The notes: generated from the sequence alone by a model not told the origin. A stretch of DNA of 64,000 bases from Lumbricus terrestris (GCA_949752735.1 OX457053.1:29775732-29839731); one strand, 5' to 3'; positions 14,001-23,346 are shown, counted from the first letter of the stretch. Numbers and translations are program-made.

Positions 14001-17000
14001 TTTAATGCAATGCATTGCTAGAGCAGTACATTACAATGCAGTAAATAACAATATAATGTAATGTGATTTAATGTAATGCATTGCTAGAGCAGTACATTAC
14101 AACAATATAATGAAATGTGATTTAATGTAATGCATTGCACTGATGCCAAGCAACGCAATGTACAGAAATGCAATTGGACCTCTCTGATAAGACAATGGAG
14201 TCGGCGAAGTCGGTTGTTCGTTGCTTGAGACAACTGCTTCTTAGCAACGGTCAGCTTCTTGAGCAGGTCGACGAGGTTGTGCTCCACCGTCTTTTTCTTC
14301 ATGCTGTAGAAAACCTTCTTCTTGTTCACTGTCGTCTGCAGAAGAAGAAGGAAAAAATCTGATGAACTTTTTTCATTTTTTTAGTCGTTTGTCTCCAATT
14401 CCCAAGAAAAAGACACCATTTTAGTGGCCAAAAAGTTGATGACCTTTTTAAAGTCGTACGGGCCTCGTCTGCGGACTTCGTGGGTGTGGGGAGGGCCTAC
14501 GGAATTACTCATGGGGGACCCCACGTCAACTTTCCGAGTCAAAATAGCTGGTAAAAAATAAAGACATTTCTAAATGAGGGGCCATGGTTTACAGTTTACC
14601 ATCTTATTACAACCCACCCCTGGATCCGCCTCTGATACTATCTGTTTCCACAAAATTCCAGGCTGGGTAAAATCAGTTTTTTACTGGTTCCTATACGTAA
14701 CACTGTGAACAGTCCGAATATACTATCTGTTTCCACAAAATTCCAGGCTGGGGAAAAAACCGTTTTTTACTGGTTCCTATACCTAACACTGTGAACAGTC
14801 CGAAAGAGTACTCGAGAGATGAAGTTAGTCATTTTTCATGGGCAGCTCAAAGTCATACGGTCTAGAGCACAGAGCACACAGACAACGAACAACGTGTTGA
14901 AACCAAGAAGCCTTACTTCCATCAAGTCTTTGATGGTTTTACCATCGATTTCGGAGTCGTCGAGACGGGTGAGTTGTGGCAGATGGTAGATGACGTGAAT
15001 GGAATAGTTGCAGTGGAGGCCGACAGGACTGGAAGGGTAGATGGAAGACTTCAGGCCGAGCGTCCGTAATGACTTCAACCGCGACAGATTCGTCAAATCC
15101 TGAAACATTTATACGGCCACAAGTTAAATCAAATAACCTAGCAATATTAAACAACAAGCATTAGTCTTTTATATTTGGTGCGCACCAATTCAGGGATACC
15201 TTAAACGGGAAATATGAAATGGGCTTCCCTTGATTAATTATGAGACACTTCCCAAACGGTTGTCAACTTCACAAACTGTTGAAGACCGTTTTTTCCTGCT
15301 TGATCTCGGCCGGGAGCGCCTCTGAGTAGGTATCTTGAAGGGCGCTATATAAATTCTGATTGATTGATGAAATGGAATCATCAGTTTACCATCTAATTAC
15401 AACTACAAAGCATTGTCTAGCATCATAGCAAGGTATACACAATATATAATAATTTATACGAGAGGAGGTTTATGGTAATGGTAAACATTATGGCACGAAG
15501 ATGCAGGATCGCTTTTCGCAACCATCCCAACCTTCCATTAGGCAGTCAGCATTCGTCAACTGAGCAGTAGGATGTGATGGACGCCCTGCATGGCTGCCAA
15601 CAATTAAATTCGACTCCTGTAATAACTTTTGATCATCCATTCATTGCTGATTGTGATCATACTGCGTTGTGTCAGTTCGAAAAATAAACGGAAATTGTAA
15701 TTATTATTATTATTACTGCAGAACAACGTTCACCAAGTTCTAAAGTCTCGACTTACTTTGAGCGAGTAGATTCTGTTTCCCGAAAGCTCTAAAGTTTCTA
15801 GTTGTTGAAGGCAGCTAAGAGAATTTCCTGCAAGCATAAGAATATCTGTCAAATACTTTTTCAACATACTGGCTTGTGGCTAAGCTTAAAAAACCAGCTT
15901 GCAGATGATTAAGGAATAAGGATCACATGCTTTCAGCCTCTAACCGATGTATCTTTGATCGTAGACTCAGAACCGACCTGGGCTGTTGAACCAAAGTCCT
16001 CCATGCCCACCTTCACGTGGTGCAGACCGTTAGTAACTTTCCTGTAATGGGAAAGTGAACAAACGGGCACGGCAGGCAAAACCAGGGGAAGGCAATGGCA
16101 AACCACCCCTGTCAATCATGCCAAGAAAACCGACATGAGACAAGAAAATGGATCATGTCGGTCGCTAGAGCTCAGAGAGCTGAAAGCACAAGGTGACAAG
16201 GTGAAAGTGGCGCCATATAAAGTGTGCTCCATGTCTACCATGTCAAGCGTCTGATTTTCTACCATCAGCTAAATCACTAGTCGACACTTTACACCACCAT
16301 GAAACTTAAAATTGCTTTGCATGGCACCTTCTTGCATTCCCTACAGAAAATGCATCATGCATCTGCAGCTAACCTTCACTGATCTGGCATGAGCAATAAG
16401 CTTTTGTAAACAAATAAATCTATGAAGACAAATGCTAGAGCAAACTGTGCAGAAATGTTGCTTACTACATATATGCTTAGTTGTATGTACGTCACAGTAC
16501 GTGTGTAAGAGTACTTGTTATGGGGCAGTGTTTAATCTAGCTTTGGGGGAATCTAAGTTTCTTGAGATGGGAAGGACAAAAAAACTTTGGTACGGTCAAC
16601 CACTGAGGAGCGTGGCGCTGACCAGCGGAAGGTTTTTTATTCTTGTCATTTTGTTCTGATGACCTTTTTTTGCTTTTGCGGTGGTGAACTCACACGATCA
16701 GACAACTAATAATCTGGTGACCTCTTTTTATTTCACCTGATTTAACCCTATATTTCTTAGTTCTGCCAGTGGATAGCGCTTTCCTTTACATGTAAAAAGC
16801 ACCTCTTCGATTTTTCTATGGGAGGAAATGTTGTTCTTGGGAGGGAACTATCCCTCCAGAGACATCTACCATAAACACTCGTTATAGCCCCTCAAGATTA
16901 ATCCTCAGAGGTACTCCTGACTACAGCGCGGACACTGCATCGGAGTTTCACGCTGAAGTGCTTCAGCAATTGCGAGCGAAAGACCTGCTCAGGGTCCCTA

Positions 17001-18685
17001 TGCAGCGGCTTCAGGTGGATTCGAACCCTCAACCTTCCGGCTCCGAACATACCCCTATACCACTGCGCCCCACAAAACAGAATCAGAGTAAGATAGACTG
17101 CAGTACAAGCAGAGATGCAACATATCGAAAATTAACACAAAGCCGTTGTTGAACTGGGAGCGCTTCTGAGTAGATATCTTGAAAGTGCGCTATATTGTCA
17201 ATAATAATAATAATAATAATTTAATAATAATAATTTAATAATAATAATTTAATAATAATAATAATAATAATAATATCCGAAAAACAGATTCAGGCGATAC
17301 AAACCTATTAACTCGATTCGATTCTCGGCCAAATTTAATTCCTTCAATTGTTTCAGTTCTGAAAGCCCCTACAAGACAAACAGTTACACATAATTGAAAC
17401 AAAAAGACAGTCAAGCAAGATAAACACAGATAGAAGAAAAAGAACAGAAGAAGATACATTGCAGATGATGATTCGAAATTCAAATTTAATGCAATCGAGA
17501 TAAAATGAAATTAAATATATCGATCATTATCTTTAAATGACCACTATGATTATAATATTATTATAATAATAATTCATTATCACAACAATTACTAAATAAA
17601 AAATGATTATTAAATAAAAAATAATTAATAAATAAACCATAATTATTAAATAAACAATAACTATTAAATAAACAATAATTATTAAATAAAAAATAATTAA
17701 CTACCCCACCAGAAATTTCAGGAATATAATAATTTAATATATGAAATATAATATAATAATGGAAATAATAAAAACAGATCGAACCTCAATTATTTTAATT
17801 TTATTTCCGTTGAGATGCAGCGCCTGCAGATCGGTCAGATGATCCAAATTTTCGATCTTCTTGATCGAATTAGAGTAGAGGAAAAGACGTCGTAACGTGC
17901 TCAGCTCCTCAAGACCTAACATCGACTACAACCAAACACAAACCACCAAAATACTTTTTAAAATTGACAATGGTTTAAATATCAAGAGATCTAACCAATG
18001 TGGGGCGCGGTGGTGGTGGTGTAGTGGTGGCGTCGTTGCCATGAAGCCGGAGGGTTCAAATCCAACTCAAGTTACCGCGTAGGGACCTTGGGCAATTCCT
18101 TCACTTGCAATTGCTCAGCGCTTCGGCGTGAAACTCCGATGCAGTGTCCGCTCTGCAGTCGAGAGCGCCTCTGAGTAGCGTGCTATATAAATGTCCGAAT
18201 GACTGAATGAATGAATTAATCAAATAATGATAATATTAATAATAAATCTGAATTTAAAATAATAATAATTACTATTAAGTAATAACAATGAGTAAAAAAT
18301 CTGAATTTATAATAATAATAATTATTATTATTAAGTAATAACAATGAGCAAATAATAATAAAATAATAATAATAGTAATAATAATAACAACGACAACAAC
18401 AACAACAACAAAGTGCAATGGTAGTTCGTTTTATCATAACAGACTTTTTTCCAAATGTTTGCTGACCTTCAGTTCACATTCAACAATCCACAAGTCAGTC
18501 AGCTTAGTCAGACACGCCAGGCCCTCGATCTGACTGATCGTCTGACCTACGATACATAGACTCTGGACGTTTGGAAAATTCTCCAGCCCAACCATGCGTG
18601 GAAATCCGGAGAAGAACATCTCCAGCTGTTTACGCGACGTGCCGTCCTGCTTCACGCGACCGAAGGACAACCCGTTGCTCAGGCA
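1518..18685 (-). CDS. LRRC9: LRRC9 (leucine-rich repeat-containing protein 9), 17 internal exons, both ends missing
   Basis: Large SDS22-type leucine-rich-repeat protein conserved across animals; its molecular role is poorly established. Seventeen minus-strand exons (18467-18685, 17785-17925, 17305-17368, 15757-15827, 14917-15099, 14180-14335, 13315-13392, 12470-12555, 9560-9691, 8785-8967, 7131-7254, 6401-6527, 5624-5684, 4533-4603, 3874-4004, 2418-2572, 1518-1704) join in phase at every junction to give 723 codons without a stop. Order matches vertebrate LRRC9: N-terminal segment ([14 protein letters not shown]), an SDS22-like LRR block ([14 protein letters not shown]), an LRR cap ([17 protein letters not shown]), a charged helical region, the LELETVGN and [11 protein letters not shown] segments, the [20 protein letters not shown] motif, then a second LRR block. 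Every intron is GT-AG. The initiator exon was not found upstream of 18685, and the remaining C-terminal LRRs must lie left of position 1518, probably beyond the window. Confidence 0.95.
2080..2340 (+). repeat. Second SINE family tail (2080-2225) and a (TG)n tract
   Basis: The sequence TGTAACCAGTTGCAGTCTG...CAACCGGATTGTTGAATAAA matches the tails at 19745-19968 and, inverted, 42885-43158. A pure TG dinucleotide run follows at about 2305-2336. Intronic in LRRC9. Confidence 0.65.
2418..2572 (-). CDS. LRRC9: LRRC9 exon, linker to second LRR block
   Basis: 155 nt encoding [15 protein letters not shown] to EIRMRPR with an acidic centre ([16 protein letters not shown]). Acceptor CTGTGCAG, donor GTCTCC, ends in phase 2. 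Confidence 0.92.
2691..3123. mobile_element. hAT-type MITE with CAGTGGCGGCGC ends, perfect 8-bp TSD
   Basis: Ends CAGTGGCGGCGCTAGG and CCTGGCGCCGCCACCG, flanked on both sides by ATATGCAT. The interior repeats a GGTCGTCAGAAATTTTGGC block several times. The related copy at 12152-12421 shares ends and interior. LRRC9 intron. Confidence 0.88.
3874..4004 (-). CDS. LRRC9: LRRC9 exon with [14 protein letters not shown] motif
   Basis: 131 nt containing [20 protein letters not shown] then [11 protein letters not shown], one of the most diagnostic LRRC9 motifs. Acceptor TACCTTCAAACAG, donor GTAAGT. The acceptor sequence is reiterated in the tandem array immediately upstream in the intron (4015-4345). 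Confidence 0.96.
4015..4345. repeat. 41-bp tandem repeat copying an LRRC9 splice acceptor
   Basis: About seven units alternate CTGTCTGAAGGTAAAAGTAA and TTGTTTCGTGGTGAAGGCAA with AGATAAATACTAA spacers; the 82-bp dimer from 4071 recurs at 4153. Read on the minus strand, units contain TTACCTTCAGACAG followed by GCT, matching the real acceptor TTACCTTCAAACAG at 4005-4018. Confidence 0.85.
4533..4603 (-). CDS. LRRC9: LRRC9 short exon
   Basis: 71 nt encoding [20 protein letters not shown] then SET. Phases match both neighbours (2 in, 1 out). Acceptor TGATTAG, donor GTATGT. Confidence 0.88.
4640..4945 (+). mobile_element. 3' end of a CR1/L2-like non-LTR retrotransposon
   Basis: Degenerate copy of the sequence at 49550-49895. 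It ends in GGAGCGCTTCTGAGTAG...CTTGAAGAGGTACTATAG and a (TGAA)n tail. That terminus is the one carried by the window's SINEs. A G10 run interrupts it at about 4721. Confidence 0.55.
5624..5684 (-). CDS. LRRC9: LRRC9 short exon
   Basis: 61 nt encoding [20 protein letters not shown], similar to the short GILLITKVFLG-type segment of LRRC9. Acceptor TGTTTACAG enters in phase 1 and donor GTTGGT leaves in phase 2; both fit the flanking exons. An upstream AG (TTTAG near 5754) would break the phase. Confidence 0.88.
6136..6400. repeat. (ATCC)n microsatellite abutting an LRRC9 splice donor
   Basis: Imperfect tetranucleotide run of about 265 bp, interrupted by TTCATC and TATC. The repeat forms the first bases of the intron after the exon at 6401-6527. 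Confidence 0.92.
6401..6527 (-). CDS. LRRC9: LRRC9 exon next to an ATCC microsatellite
   Basis: 127 nt encoding [20 protein letters not shown] and [20 protein letters not shown], similar to the LRRC9 region after ILEKGF. Acceptor ATTATCCAG (phase 0). The donor GTATGG merges directly into the (ATGG)n tract at 6136-6400. Confidence 0.9.
6780..6945. repeat. 13-bp tandem repeat (TGCATGACTGGTT)
   Basis: About twelve copies with CACGACTGG variants, in the LRRC9 intron between the exons at 6401 and 7131. Confidence 0.9.
7131..7254 (-). CDS. LRRC9: LRRC9 exon, central conserved region
   Basis: 124 nt encoding [18 protein letters not shown] and [17 protein letters not shown], matching the LRRC9 FDPE/ILEKGF segment. 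The acceptor CTTTTAG was chosen because its single leading base completes the split codon of the previous exon. Donor GTACAG, phase 0. Confidence 0.94.
8046..8265 (+). mobile_element. tRNA-derived SINE, family 1
   Basis: tRNA-like head GGTGGTGTAGTGG with B box-like TTTCGAATCCACCTC, a body (GACCTTGAGC, GCATCGGCATGAAACTC), and the tail GGGAGCACCTCTGAGTAG followed by an A-rich end. LRRC9 intron. Confidence 0.85.
8338..8738. mobile_element. hAT-type MITE with CAGGGATGCCACTC ends
   Basis: Left end CAGGGATGCCACTC, right end GAGTGGCATCCCTG. Flanks TTCTCAAT and TTCTCATT form an 8-bp target duplication with one mismatch. The interior repeats GATCTAGGTTTTTT. Confidence 0.85.
8785..8967 (-). CDS. LRRC9: LRRC9 exon, LLLSRFC region
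   Basis: 183 nt: [40 protein letters not shown], then an acidic [13 protein letters not shown] tail. Clear match to the conserved central LRRC9 block. Acceptor TTCGAAG, donor GTACGT, ends in phase 2. Confidence 0.95.
9033..9450. repeat. (ATCC)n microsatellite, second tract
   Basis: Imperfect ATCC/ATCT/ACCC tetramers over about 420 bp in the LRRC9 intron, starting about 65 bp upstream of the exon at 8785-8967 in transcription order. Confidence 0.9.
9560..9691 (-). CDS. LRRC9: LRRC9 exon with LELETVGN motif
   Basis: 132 nt: [15 protein letters not shown], then [20 protein letters not shown], a strongly conserved LRRC9 segment. Acceptor GCTTTTAG, donor GTAAAG, both phases match neighbours; the terminal Trp codon is split across the junction. 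Confidence 0.95.
9932..11533. mobile_element. 1.6-kb TIR element with TAGGGTTGCCAG ends and nested repeats
   Basis: Left end TAGGGTTGCCAGG, right end CCTGGCAACCCTA, flanked on both sides by the perfect 8-bp duplication ACAACAAT. Both subterminal regions contain ACCGGAC motifs. The interior is a composite: two (TA)n tracts (9991-10048, 10978-11026), a SINE at 10139-10352 and G-rich sequence near 10440. No transposase is recognisable, so it is non-autonomous. LRRC9 intron. Confidence 0.88.
10139..10352 (+). mobile_element. tRNA-derived SINE, family 1
   Basis: Full-length copy: GGTGGTGTAGTGGGTATGG head, B box GGTTCGAAACG, tail GGGAGCGCCTCTGAGTAG. Nested inside the element at 9932-11533, so it arrived after that insertion or was carried with it. 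Confidence 0.88.
11534..11905. repeat. AAC/AATAAC-rich tandem array
   Basis: About 370 bp of ACACAAATAACAACAATAAC units. The ACAACAAT target duplicated by the 9932 element is a piece of this array, so the element landed in it. Confidence 0.9.
12152..12421. mobile_element. MITE with CAGTGGCGGCGCC ends
   Basis: Same ends and AAATTTTGGCA interior as the element at 2691-3123. Flanks CGTAGTAC and CGTATAAC match at six of eight bases. Lies about 50 bp downstream of the LRRC9 exon at 12470. Confidence 0.75.
12470..12555 (-). CDS. LRRC9: LRRC9 exon, helical region
   Basis: 86 nt encoding [20 protein letters not shown] and DNEKRLAE, matching the coiled segment before the LELETVGN motif. Acceptor TTAAAAG, donor GTAAAC; ends in phase 2, completed by the next exon. 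Confidence 0.85.
13315..13392 (-). CDS. LRRC9: LRRC9 exon, acidic linker
   Basis: 26 codons, [17 protein letters not shown] followed by an acidic SDSDANEVE tail. Weakly conserved linker, assigned by phase (0/0), splice sites (AACTGCAG acceptor, GTTCGA donor) and position. Confidence 0.82.
13495..14160. repeat. Degenerate TGTAA/TGCAA pentamer array
   Basis: About 660 bp of overlapping AATGTAATGCAATG words with drift. It starts about 20 bp inside the intron after the LRRC9 exon at 14180-14335. A short patch of the same words lies at 34085-34265. Confidence 0.85.
14180..14335 (-). CDS. LRRC9: LRRC9 exon, basic helical region
   Basis: 52 codons, very basic and probably helical ([20 protein letters not shown]), matching the post-LRR segment of LRRC9. 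Acceptor CTTCTGCAG, donor GTCCAA. The downstream intron passes within about 20 bp into a long degenerate pentamer repeat. Confidence 0.93.
14917..15099 (-). CDS. LRRC9: LRRC9 exon, last LRR and cap
   Basis: 61 codons: [16 protein letters not shown], then [19 protein letters not shown], the conserved LRR-cap segment, then [11 protein letters not shown]. Acceptor GTTTCAG, donor GTAAGG, phase 0/0. Confidence 0.95.
15300..15367 (+). mobile_element. SINE/LINE 3' tail fragment
   Basis: GGGAGCGCCTCTGAGTAGG...CTTGAAGGGCGCTATATAAA ending in GATTGATTGATG. Shared 3' terminus only; no tRNA-like head. Confidence 0.7.
15757..15827 (-). CDS. LRRC9: LRRC9 exon, LRR
   Basis: 71 nt encoding an LRR ([18 protein letters not shown]). 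Acceptor GCTTGCAG, donor GTAAGT; begins with the last two bases of a split Gly codon and ends in phase 0. Confidence 0.93.
15955..16235. mobile_element. Probable non-LTR retrotransposon 3' fragment
   Basis: Contains GGAAGGCAATGGCAAACCAC and CATGCCAAGAAAACC, then GAGCTCAGAGAGC, words typical of LINE-like 3' regions in several animals. No coding domain is visible. Confidence 0.45.
16876..17205 (-). mobile_element. tRNA-derived SINE, family 1, plus a separate tail fragment
   Basis: 16876-17085 is an inverted SINE: GTGGATTCGAACC (B box complement) and ATACCACTGCGCCCCAC (head complement), with its tail at the low-coordinate end. 17155-17205 is an independent plus-strand tail (GGGAGCGCTTCTGAGTAG) running into (AAT)n at 17203-17272. 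Confidence 0.8.
17305..17368 (-). CDS. LRRC9: LRRC9 exon, LRR
   Basis: 64 nt encoding one LRR ([20 protein letters not shown]). Acceptor CTTGTAG, donor GTTTGT; ends in phase 1 and completes a Gly codon with the next exon. Confidence 0.92.
17785..17925 (-). CDS. LRRC9: LRRC9 exon, LRR block
   Basis: 47 codons, two SDS22-like LRRs ([17 protein letters not shown] and [15 protein letters not shown]). The acceptor chosen is TGTAG just before TCGATG because it keeps phase 0 and the LRR spacing; the nearby GTTAG would break the frame. Confidence 0.94.
17999..18200 (+). mobile_element. tRNA-derived SINE, family 1
   Basis: Head GGGGCGCGGTGGTGG, degenerate B box GGTTCAAATCCAACTC, body GCTTCGGCGTGAAACTCC, tail GAGAGCGCCTCTGAGTAG. 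LRRC9 intron, adjacent to (AAT)n at 18220-18400. Confidence 0.88.
18467..18685 (-). CDS. LRRC9: LRRC9 exon (first one recognised)
   Basis: Encodes 73 residues from CLSNGLSFG to WIVECELK and includes [20 protein letters not shown], the conserved N-terminal signature of LRRC9. Acceptor TTCAACAG, donor GTCAGC, phase 0 at both ends. An upstream exon must supply the initiator Met and a few residues; none was recognised. Confidence 0.95.
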
Positions 18686-18805
18686 CTGTTGAAGAAAGAC
18701 AACCAGTTGTCAATTTAAGCAACCACTTAAGTCTCAGCTCTTTTACTTTTGAGTGGTTTATCAAAGCTCCTTATAACTATTGAGATACATCATACACATA
18801 TTATT

Positions 18806-19195
18806 GTGGGGTGCGGTTGTATAGTGCACAACTGCGCATGCTCGTTGCCTTGGAGCCGGAGGGTTGCAGGTTCGAATCCACCTCAAGCCACCTCGTAGGG
18901 ACCCTGAGCAAGTCCTTCACTCGCAATTGCTCCTGCGCATCGGCGTGAAACTCCGATTCGGTGTCTGTGCTGTTGCCAGGAGTGCTTCTGAGTAGTAATC
19001 TTGAAGAGGCGCTACAACAAGTGCACATACAAGCAAACATACTGCATTTATATTAACTACTTATTTATTTCTTACATCTGCCACAGCGCCCCTTCAAGCT
19101 GTCCACTCAGAGGCGCTCCCGACTATAGCGTGAACACTGCATCGGAGTTTCACGCTGATGCACACGAGCAATTGTGAGTGAAGGACTTGCTCACA
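18806..19195 (+). mobile_element. Head-to-head SINE pair
   Basis: 18806-19038 is a complete plus-strand SINE with B box GGTTCGAATCCACC and tail AGGAGTGCTTCTGAGTAG. 19068-19195 is a partial minus-strand copy whose tail faces the first, giving an imperfect inverted pair. Confidence 0.82.
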
Positions 19196-19610
19196 TATTA
19201 TTCACACGAACTGCACCTATAGATGCAGAATTGAGCCTTTTCCGCGTTGGGTCCAGTTGTCTGGAATGGGACTCCCTAGGGCTAATTCTTTATTGAACTC
19301 AAAACTGAGCTTTTTGCCGTGCTAGAGTCGAGAGCACTTCTTCAAATGCATTCAAGTGCAAATGTGAGTTATATGAATTCAATCAGGAAGTAAGATATTC
19401 ATTTTCAGACATTTATATAGCGCCTCTTCTAGAGTATCTACTCAGAAGCGCTCAAATAAGATATAGAATCAAATATACGAAAAGGAATAAGAATATAAGA
19501 ATAAGAACAAGATATAGAGAAAGAATAAGATATAGTGCATCTGGAATTACAATGCAGACTGTAACTCAGTTTGGTTTTGGGGAGCACACCTTTAACAGGC
19601 CGTTATAATT
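19196..19610. other. CR1/L2-like 3' fragment and SINE tail debris
   Basis: 19196-19380 resembles the LINE 3' region at 4640-4945 (TGCAGAATTGAGCCTTTTCCG, GTCTGGAATGG). 19412-19455 is an inverted tail ATATAGCGCCTCTTC. The rest is AT-rich without recognised content; no LRRC9 initiator exon was found here. Confidence 0.5.
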
Positions 19611-19744
19611 ATTGTGGGCAATCAACACGCCCCATGTCAAGTCCAAAACGCTACCCCTAAGTCTGGCAACTGTAGGAGAACGTCCTTAAAAATCTGGTGT
19701 GGGGGCGGTAACATACTAGCATGGAGAGCGAAAGGGCGGACATG

Positions 19745-19968
19745 CTTTGTATACAAGGTATTACATGCTATTATTATTAGCGCCGTGTGTTGCAGGCCGT
19801 CTGTTCTGTTAGTAGGCCTAGTTAAGATTGATGTCTTCTGTCATTTTGTGTTCTTGTGAAATTGTGAATTATTTAACTCGCATAACATTATTTTGTACAT
19901 CACTGTAACCGGTTTTAACTGGTCTGTCAACCGGATTGTTTCAATAAAGAATATTATTATTATAAACC
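19745..19968 (+). mobile_element. SINE family 2 (3' part)
   Basis: Contains TGTAACCGGTTTTAACTGG and TCTGTCAACCGGATTGTTTC followed by AATAAAGAATATTATTATTA. The same tail occurs inverted at 42885-43158, where a tRNA-like head is preserved. Confidence 0.7.
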
Positions 19969-20317
19969 ATCATTCGCAAACGTCAGCGCACGTGATCAAC
20001 ATCTGGTCTGTGATTGGATGATGATCGATTGTTTAAGTCATCTGATGAAACAATAGATGATGACGTAAAATCCTTTGCAACCGTAAACTAGACGACTAAG
20101 ACGAGCGCTTTACTTGTAATATTATTATCATTCGAAGATTTCTTCTTAAATTTTCATTCGATTTACATTTCTTTTCGGCGTATTTTCGATAGAAATGACG
20201 CGAATGATGTTCAGAAATTAGAAGATGGCCAAGGTAATCGATATTACAGCGTTTAAAATTTGATGTAGTCGAAAATCTATTCGCAGGGAGTCAAGGAACG
20301 CGCGGACAGAACGTAAA

Positions 20318-20602
20318 AAGGCGTAATTGCAGAACACGGGACCGCTTAGTGGCTAGGGTCAGGGTAAGCGTCGTGAGGGTCGGTTAGGGTCAGGTTAAGC
20401 GTCGTGAGGGTCGGTTAGGGTCAGGTTAAGCGTCGTGAGGGTCGGTTAGGGTCAGGTTAAGCGCCGTGAGGGTCGGTTAGGGTTAGTGTTACGGTTAGTG
20501 TCGTCATCTATAATGATTAGATACTATATACTATACTAGGCCTATTACTAAAATCGCTAAAATCGATCTATAGCGGGCCCGTGTTTTGCAATTTTACGCC
20601 CG
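20318..20602. mobile_element. MITE with telomere-like internal repeats
   Basis: Imperfect inverted ends GGCGTAATTGCAGAACACGG and CCGTGTTTTGCAATTTTACG enclose about four 31-bp units of GTCGTGAGGGTCGGTTAGGG + TCAGGTTAAGC. A shorter relative lies at 53776-53930. No coding capacity. Confidence 0.7.
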
Positions 20603-20990
20603 TAAAAATATCAAGCAAAGCACAGACAGAAGACACCCAGGAAGTCAGCATCCAAGAAAGATCATCACGACAGAAGACGTCAGGTTACAAATTCAGATTT
20701 TTATGTTTTAATAGCTCTAGGACAATTTAGGAGAAATAAGTTTTTGGACAGATAAATTTATATAAAACCATGCAAGAAGCATATGCAAGAAGTTTTAGAA
20801 CTCGGAGCTTAACAATCACCCATCTTGTCTATTTAAACCTACCAAAAGTAACTGAGGGTCGAAGACTCGACTTATTAGGGGATTGTTTTCAGCAAATAAA
20901 AAAATCCAGAAGGTCAACTTCACTGTGGTAAAGAAAAACCAAAGACAAATTCAACAAAGCAAAGTCCAGAAAAGAAGACACTGGCCAGGT

Positions 20991-23346
20991 TAGTGTGGTT
21001 CACCGATACATGGTAAAAAATAAAGTTCAAGCTAAAAACCAGGGCGCCCTCCCAGTTTGTTAGACCTGTCAATAGTGTTATTGAGACAAAATTTCAGCTT
21101 CCTATTCCAACTGGAAGGCGGTGCTCAACGACTGTCTTACTTTGCATGGGCCAATGAAAAGACGGTAATTGTAGAAATCAATGTGTTGAGCATATATTCC
21201 AATACAATTGTGCTTTATTTCAAGATAGATGATACATTACTGTAACATGACAATATGTGTGACACTTAAACAATTGGTGAGCTTGAAATATAAAATTTCA
21301 GTAGGTTTTAAATATGGAAAATGTCAAAAAATGTCAAAAACATCGTTAAATCCACGGATGTCTATTGTTCTCATTTTATGACTCCAAACATACGATGACG
21401 TCTACACTGTAGAAGGCTTTGCAAGCACAGTGTCAACAGCATATTTCTTTGTTGATTGAGTAGGGACAGCTTTTCTATTTGACTCAACCACTTGGAGAAA
21501 ATACTGCTTTCTTCTTCATCAGTGATGGGTCAGTTTAATTCCTTGAATAACTTCACAGTCTTCTCTCAGCCATGTCGTTTACCACTCTCAATTGCTGACT
21601 TCAGCCGCTACCCTGCTGATAATCATCATCGTCAGGCTATTGCACTGGTGTAAGTATAAAAAGGAATCACCAAATTTCAGGCGTGGCAGTAGTGTCAGTG
21701 TTCACTGGGTTGCAAACTCGCCCAGGCAATCCCCTCCTTCTGTATGGCAGCACTACGGTCAACATCCTTTCACTAGGATTTGCAGTCATTCCGTAAAAAA
21801 TCTTCCCCTTATCTGAACCATATCAGGCAGATGGCAGCATAATAGTGTCAGACATTCAGCCTCATCTAAAAGGCACTAAGTATTGATAATTTTCTAGAAC
21901 ATTCATGGCAGCAACGTTGAGCTTCTACAAATAATAGTCACCTGAATCAAAAGTCCTATATCAATCAAAATTGACAGATCGTGGCCTGGAGTTTCAGCAG
22001 CAAGATGATACACAAAAGGATGAATCTGAGTTTTTTCTTTTCCCTTAGATTGAATACTTCATGTTGATTGCTAAATCGTACAATTATTTTGATGATATGC
22101 AGTAACCTGGCCATTCAAGAGCAAGAGGGGGCCTGTATCCATGCCCTTGAGTGAAAAAAGGAACCAAATCACACAAACGGATGAATCTGAGTTTCTTCCC
22201 TCATCCTCAGATTGAATACGTCGCGTTGATTGGTATGTCGGCATATTTTGATGGCATACAGTAACCTGGCCATTCAACATGCGTGGTAAATTGGGCTCTC
22301 CAGTTTCTTATTGAGGGCTGACTTCCAAGGACAACCATTGACACCTCAATGACTTCTTGGTAGTCGTCTCTGAAATTGACTTTAATTTCAGCAGTATACT
22401 TGATGAAACTGATCGCTCTCTCATGGGAGGCTTCAGTAGCGGATACGACTTCCAGTACTCTTATGTTGACACGTGTCACACCATCCCACACAGCTTTAAA
22501 TCTCTTTAAGATTGGATTCTATTTTGGATTAGATGGGCAACAACACAAGATGAAGATTTTGGCTTAAATCAACTCCATCACAATGACGACAGCAGGCCAA
22601 CCACAGGAACATTTTACATATCCTGTTTTCCAGAAAAAACGTAAACTTCACTAAAAACGTCCGGTGTTGTGTCAAAGATCAAGTCTTAGCCATTATCAGC
22701 GAGTCTCAATAACTTCATAAGATGATGAATGACCTTGGATTTAAATTATATCCTGTCATAGAGGGACATTTGGGCATACCAAAGAGTTTAGCGACACCAT
22801 CACCTGAAACTAGCTCTCAAAGGCGGTCAACATTTCCAGTGTACTGCAAGTGGTTAATTTCGTACAAATTCAGATCTTACAGCTTCAGCATGCTCCATCT
22901 TGGCTTCTTAAGCACTCCATATGAATGGTTTTCCGTGAAAATGGCAGGACAAAAGGATCGCATATAAGCGCTGCAGTAATTGTGACCAACAATCTCAATG
23001 CTTCATGATCCGATCACCTGAAGTGTTATTGCTATCAAAATGCACTTGTCACTCGATGGCTAAACAGCTGTCAAGTAGCTTGCACTGACTGTAATAAGTA
23101 TGATAGTGCAACAGAGCCTATTTCAAGTTCATCTACATGACAAGGGTTGAGGTTTTTGATCAAGTTCAAAGAAATCAAGATTTCTTGCTATAACAACTAC
23201 ATGGTAATATTTCGATGTCGTTGAGCACCGCCTTCCAGTTGGACTGGGAAGCTGAAATTTGGTCTCAATAATACTATTGACAGGTCTAACAAACTGAGAG
23301 GGCGCCTTGGTATCTAGCTTGAATTTTAATTTTTTGGACCACCCTA
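20991..23346 (+). mobile_element. 2.35-kb TIR element, copy 1
   Basis: Ends TAGTGTGGTTCAC and (reverse complement) TAGGGTGGTCC, with similarity between the two ends extending about 140 bp (GGCGCCCTCCCAGTTTGTTA, GGAAGGCGGTGCTCAACGAC). The flanking duplication GGCCAGGT is perfect and belongs to the satellite array. The minus strand keeps a short coding remnant (RVNIRVLEVVSATEASHERA) but no complete transposase. The ends fit the YARNG pattern of hAT; the 8-bp TSD is compatible with hAT or P. Nearly identical to copy 2. Confidence 0.93.

Noticed and set aside
20340..20510. Interstitial telomere
   Set aside because: The units are a 31-bp sequence with only telomere-like words, enclosed by inverted ends and present in a second dispersed copy; a MITE core is the better reading.
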